Below are positions 60,131 to 64,000 of a stretch of 64,000 nt of DNA, piece after piece. Source of the stretch: Allolobophora icterica (Eukaryota > Annelida > Clitellata > Crassiclitellata > Lumbricidae). The notes beneath the pieces were generated by a model, which had not been told where the DNA came from, did no database searches, and was given only the letters and a program-made list of their open reading frames with translations. Positions within the stretch are counted from its first letter, which is position 1; every line of letters starts with the position of its first letter. The stretch is from contig OY744609.1 of the NCBI GenBank assembly GCA_963556255.1, positions 8,282,517 through 8,346,516 of the forward strand. The letters are read 5' to 3'. Made by a program: the position numbers and the translations under genes.

Positions 60131-60413
60131 ATTCACGTTATCACCTCCTTCGGCGGATAGAAGAATCTACGACGGTGATAAAAGAATTTACAACGGTGTT
60201 AGAAGAATCTACGACGGTGATAAAAGAATTTACGCGTTGTTGCTGTGTGACGTGTCTACGATATCAACGACGGTGGAACACGAGAAAACGGTATAAAAAT
60301 TTCGTTGTTTTCCACGAACAAATACAAAAGAAATCCCGTTTGTTTATCGATTCACACACCAAGAAAAACCGTGACTTCTTTGAAAAGAGAAATCACCAAA
60401 GTAAACAAGTAAG

Positions 60414-63400
60414 ATGGAGAAATTAAGTGCTGAAAGACAAGCAGATATTAAGAAGATGTCTACGGAAAGGCTAAAACAGCGTTTGTTGAAAGCCGGTTTT
60501 AAAGAAGAACAATTAGAAGGTATGTCACGTGGTGACATGATGCAGGAACTCGCCGAAGTGTGGGTGAAAGAAGAAGTCGAAGAAGAAGGTGCCGTTGGCG
60601 GTGCCGTAGAAAAGGCTATTGAAAAACCTCCTGCGCCTATGTCTATGGAGATGTTGATGCAGTGGATGATGATGACTAGACAGGAAGAGAAAGAGCTGAG
60701 ACAAGAAGCAGAACGTGTAAGACAAGACGAATTGCGCTTGCAGAGAGAGAAAGAAGAGAAAGCAGAACGTCTGCAGAGAGAGAAAGAAGAGAAAGCAGAA
60801 CGTTTGCAGAGAGAGAAAGAAGAGAAAGAATTGCGCTTGCAGCGAGAGAAAGAAGAGAAAGCGGAACTTGCAAGGCAAAAGGAATTGCGTCTGCAAAGAG
60901 AGAGAGAAGATAAAGCAGAACAAGTGCGTAAGGCAGAACTTGAATTGCAAAAGCATCAGTTTGAGATTCAGTTAGAACAGTTGAAACGAGATAGAGAAGA
61001 TGCTGAAAGAAGAAGACTGGAGCAGATGATTGAATTTGAAAGAGCTAGAAAAAGTGATGAAGAGGTTCGTCAGCAACAGATTGAAGCAAAGAGAATGCGT
61101 GAAGAAGAAAAAGAAAAAGCGCGAACTTTAGAGTTGGAACGTGCGGAACAGATCAGACAAGAAGAACTCAAATTTCAGAAAGAAAGTTTAGAAAAGGCAG
61201 AGACAGAAAGACAGGAACGTCTGAAACTGGAGAAATCAAAATTGACATTGAAAGAAACGCAAATGAGAGAAGAACGGGAAGCTGAAAGAAGGAAACAGCA
61301 AGAAAGTGAAACTTTGGTGTCAAAAATTAAGAAAATAGGTGATGCAATGAAGCATGTATTGCCTCAAATGCCAACTGATATGATGGAGGTGCCATTATAT
61401 TTTGAAACAGTCGAGAACGCGTTTCGCAGTTTTGCTGTGGAAAAGCCGTTTTGGGTTAAATTATTACTACCATTGATGACGCCGAAAGCTCGAACCGTTC
61501 TGAATAGATTGTCATACGATGATCTAGACAATTATGATAGAGTCAAGCAGCACTTATTAAAAGAATTTAAATTGACCTCGAGAGAATACAGAGCCAGATT
61601 TGTGGATGCTAAGAAGACGACAGAAGAGACTTATACGATGTTTACGGCAAGACTGAAGAACTTGCTAAACTATTACGTGAGAAGTCGAAACGTGAACAGA
61701 GAGTATGATACGCTCTTTGATTTGCTGGTAGCGGATAAGCTGAAAGAATGTTTACCGCCAGGTCCACTACAGTTTGTATTGTCGAAGGAAGGAACTGACT
61801 GTCTCCAAGCTAGTGCAGTGGCAGACCTAGCAGACATTCATGTAAACAATCGAATTGGGTTTGCATTTCCAAATATAAACAGTTATCCTTCTCAACGTTC
61901 CGTAAACCAAAGCCAGAGTGGAAAGTGGAAAAGTAATCCAGGAACAGGGAATCAGTTCAAAGGTAAAGAAGTCAAGGCTAGTGTCCCTGTACCCAATGAG
62001 ACCAGAGACGTGACGTTTGGTCGTCAGGGATTTAACAAATCGTCAGCGCCGTTTGCCAAGAGGGAAGGCAACACATCGTTTACGCAGTATAAGAGATATG
62101 AAGGCAATGAACAACGAGGTATGGTGGTGAAGCGTTGTCACAACTGTGGTTCAGACAAACATTTGGTTAAATTTTGTCCAGTTCCAGTGGCAGCAGCTAG
62201 TTCTAGCAGAAATCAAGAACACACAAGGGTGAATTTGATTCAAGTGGTTAGTGATACAGGTAATCAAACCACGGGTCAAGAAAACCAAGAAACTGAAGTA
62301 AAGTCAGTAATGAAATGTGGTATTCAAAAAGAAATTCTATTGGATGCTGAAATTCAGAGAGAAGTCATAGGAAAAGATGACAGTCGAATATTGAAGAAAT
62401 CGTTCTTGCAATATGTCGAGGTTGAAATTCGTGCAGTAGACGGTAAAGAGCCAGTGAAAGTCAAAGCACTGAGCGACTCGGGAGCAGAGATTCCGGTGAT
62501 TAGTGAAGAATTACTGGAAGGCATGAAGGTGGAACAAATTGGAAAAGTGAATTTGCAATGTGTGGCAGGAGATGCCATTCCTGCGAAGTTAGTGAAAGTC
62601 GATGTTAGACTGTGTGGTAGTGACGTGGAAGAAGAGGGATTTCCGCGTAAAATCCAGTGTTCACTTACACCTTATGTCACCTTGATGTGTGCTAGTATTG
62701 CAAAGATGGGCAGTACAGAAAGATTCTTGTTGCATCCAGAGATAATTGCCGAATTAAAAGCCGTACCACAGATGAAGGTCAAAACGATACAAGGAGATGT
62801 GAGTGTACGAGCAAATGTAATGACGAGAGCGCAGAGTCGGAAACAGGAAATGGTAGATGTTGATGAGAAGAGTGAAACTGAAAGTTCAAGTGATGAGGAA
62901 AACGACAGTAATGAGCAACGAAGCTTATCGCGAAATGGTATAACATCAGAGATGAACGAGCAAGAGATGGCTGCATGCGAGAATGGCACATTAAATGAAA
63001 CTGAAGAAGACAATGAATGTGATGTGGGGATAGGAGACTTGTATAGAGATGAAGAGATGGATGAAGAACAAAAGGTGCAGATTGCCGATTCGAAGAAGTT
63101 CGAAGAGCAACAGAGAAATGATGAATCGTTGAAGCCGTGGTGGAAGTTAGCACAAGAGAAAGAATCTGAATTCTGTGTGATCAACGGTTTATTGCATAAG
63201 AAATATCAGATATTAGACCAGACGATATATCAACTAGTGTTACCAAAAGAGAGACGAATAAAAGTGATGGAATTGGCGCATGAATCGGTATTTGGAGGAC
63301 ATCTAGGAGAAGAGAAAACAAGAGAACGAATAAAATTATCTTTTGTATGGCCAAAGATGAGAAGAGACATTGTGAAATTTTGTAAGTCTTGCGAGAAGTG

Positions 63401-64000
63401 TCAACTAAAGGCAAGGAGTTTGGTGATGGATAGAGTGCCCATCACTCCAGTCTCAAGAGAAGAGGTCGCCTTCAGGAGAATGACGATGGACCTCGTTGGC
63501 CCGATCGATCCAGTATCTGCTGCAGGTCACAAGTATTGTTTATGCATTGTGGACTCGTGCACCAGATGGCCTACAATCTTCTTATTGAAATCGCTGACAG
63601 CGAAGGCTGTGTGTGAAGCGTTGACGGAACTGTTCATGAACGTTGGTGTACCGTCAGTGATTACAAGTGACCAAGGAACGAACTTCACAGCCAGTTTGAC
63701 AAGAGAATTTCTCGATTTAATGGGCTGTAGTCCACGATTCGACACACCAGGACACCCAGAGGCTGCTGGATTAGTAGAAAGATGGAATCAGACATTTAAA
63801 AAGATGATCCATCATGTGATAATAGACAACCCGAGGAAATGGCACAAGATAATTCCTTTCACAGTGTGGGCATTACGAGAAGTGCCGAATGCAACTACTG
63901 GAGTATCACCATATATGCTTGTCTATGGGAAAATTCCGAGAGGACCATTGGCAATATTAAAAGAGAGTTGGACTAGAGAAATAAACTTACCACCTCATGT
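60414..64000 (+). CDS. Gag-protease-integrase polyprotein (partial, open at window end)
   Basis: ATG at 60414; 1195 codons without a stop or frameshift. Order by residue: charged N-terminus; long Glu/Lys/Arg-rich coiled coil (about 95-310); SCAN-like capsid region (about 319-460, with F-W-V-K-L-L-L-P-L-M-T and A-R-T-V-L-N-R-L); CCHC zinc knuckle C-x2-C-x4-H-x4-C (575-588); aspartic protease D-S-G-A-E (688-692); acidic linker with V-M-T-R-A-Q-S-R; integrase zinc finger (H956, H963, C993, C996); and integrase core D1026, D1086, E1122 (D-x59-D-x35-E), followed by V-S-P-Y-M-L-V-Y-G. No reverse transcriptase or RNase H lies between protease and integrase. In Gmr1-like elements these follow integrase, and the frame is still open here. 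Confidence 0.88.
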   Translation, partial: MEKLSAERQADIKKMSTERLKQRLLKAGFKEEQLEGMSRGDMMQELAEVWVKEEVEEEGAVGGAVEKAIEKPPAPMSMEMLMQWMMMTRQEEKELRQEAERVRQDELRLQREKEEKAERLQREKEEKAERLQREKEEKELRLQREKEEKAELARQKELRLQREREDKAEQVRKAELELQKHQFEIQLEQLKRDREDAERRRLEQMIEFERARKSDEEVRQQQIEAKRMREEEKEKARTLELERAEQIRQEELKFQKESLEKAETERQERLKLEKSKLTLKETQMREEREAERRKQQESETLVSKIKKIGDAMKHVLPQMPTDMMEVPLYFETVENAFRSFAVEKPFWVKLLLPLMTPKARTVLNRLSYDDLDNYDRVKQHLLKEFKLTSREYRARFVDAKKTTEETYTMFTARLKNLLNYYVRSRNVNREYDTLFDLLVADKLKECLPPGPLQFVLSKEGTDCLQASAVADLADIHVNNRIGFAFPNINSYPSQRSVNQSQSGKWKSNPGTGNQFKGKEVKASVPVPNETRDVTFGRQGFNKSSAPFAKREGNTSFTQYKRYEGNEQRGMVVKRCHNCGSDKHLVKFCPVPVAAASSSRNQEHTRVNLIQVVSDTGNQTTGQENQETEVKSVMKCGIQKEILLDAEIQREVIGKDDSRILKKSFLQYVEVEIRAVDGKEPVKVKALSDSGAEIPVISEELLEGMKVEQIGKVNLQCVAGDAIPAKLVKVDVRLCGSDVEEEGFPRKIQCSLTPYVTLMCASIAKMGSTERFLLHPEIIAELKAVPQMKVKTIQGDVSVRANVMTRAQSRKQEMVDVDEKSETESSSDEENDSNEQRSLSRNGITSEMNEQEMAACENGTLNETEEDNECDVGIGDLYRDEEMDEEQKVQIADSKKFEEQQRNDESLKPWWKLAQEKESEFCVINGLLHKKYQILDQTIYQLVLPKERRIKVMELAHESVFGGHLGEEKTRERIKLSFVWPKMRRDIVKFCKSCEKCQLKARSLVMDRVPITPVSREEVAFRRMTMDLVGPIDPVSAAGHKYCLCIVDSCTRWPTIFLLKSLTAKAVCEALTELFMNVGVPSVITSDQGTNFTASLTREFLDLMGCSPRFDTPGHPEAAGLVERWNQTFKKMIHHVIIDNPRKWHKIIPFTVWALREVPNATTGVSPYMLVYGKIPRGPLAILKESWTREINLPPH

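Larger units (their letters stand above)
59490..64000 (+). mobile_element. Ty3/gypsy LTR retrotransposon, 5' part (Gmr1-like order)
   Basis: A probable 5' LTR (about 59490-60015) is followed by a tRNA primer-binding site, a repeat-rich leader and one open gag-protease-integrase frame reaching the window end. The reverse transcriptase, 3' LTR and target duplication are not in the window, so element limits and integrity cannot be fixed. It lies upstream of the PDE6D exon at 59173-59298 on that gene's strand, hence in its intron, in opposite orientation. Confidence 0.8.

Noticed and set aside
60525..60956. Leu/Phe-rich minus-strand ORFs over the gypsy Gag
   Set aside because: Antisense of the Glu/Lys/Arg coiled-coil coding sequence.
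62680..62830. Reverse transcriptase between protease and integrase
   Set aside because: The ~250 residues there are an acidic linker with no Y-x-D-D or RNase H motif.

Overview
This is eukaryotic DNA: AT-rich, with spliced genes, GT-AG introns of up to about 9.5 kb, dense tRNA-derived SINEs, LINE 3' ends, DNA transposons and microsatellites. The genes resemble human orthologues closely enough to be read exon by exon. The repeats (a Kolobok-like element, a Ty3/gypsy element with a SCAN-like capsid and integrase directly after protease, LINE/SINE ends with GCGCTATATAAAT) suggest a marine invertebrate, probably a deuterostome. I cannot name the species.

Layout. 1-2394: repeats only. 2395-3096 (+): last two recognised exons of a CIMIP2 (FAM166-type) ciliary microtubule inner protein. 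3960-5129 (+): complete two-exon UPF0449/C19orf25 homologue with a young MITE in its intron. 5130-9702: no gene seen. 9703-27478 (-): 13-exon USP6NL/RN-tre-like Rab GAP (552 aa) with a TE-filled first intron. 27479-29009: divergent intergenic region with a 261-bp TGAT array. 29010-35845 (+): 8-exon FOXRED1 (535 aa). 35846-39000: spacer with a dead LINE. 39001-53706 (+): 8-exon SLC35F6 (397 aa), whose second intron holds a complete 5.2-kb Kolobok-like transposon (43187-48399) with two convergent genes. 53707-57178: spacer with a hAT-type element. 57179-59298 (-): last three exons of PDE6D. About 59490 to the window end (+): 5' part of a Ty3/gypsy retrotransposon lying in a PDE6D intron, with an open gag-protease-integrase frame that runs off the window.

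The host genes are functionally unrelated (cilia, membrane traffic, mitochondrial complex I, lysosomal or mitochondrial transport, prenyl-protein shuttling), and there is no operon. Exon boundaries were set by homology plus splice dinucleotides, and the phases join correctly in every gene. Most long ORFs elsewhere are microsatellite translations or antisense shadows.

The most interesting parts are the apparently intact Kolobok-like element (258-bp TIRs that look identical, TTAA duplication, intact transposase, spliced partner gene) and the gypsy element whose integrase follows protease without an intervening reverse transcriptase, the domain order known from Gmr1-like elements.
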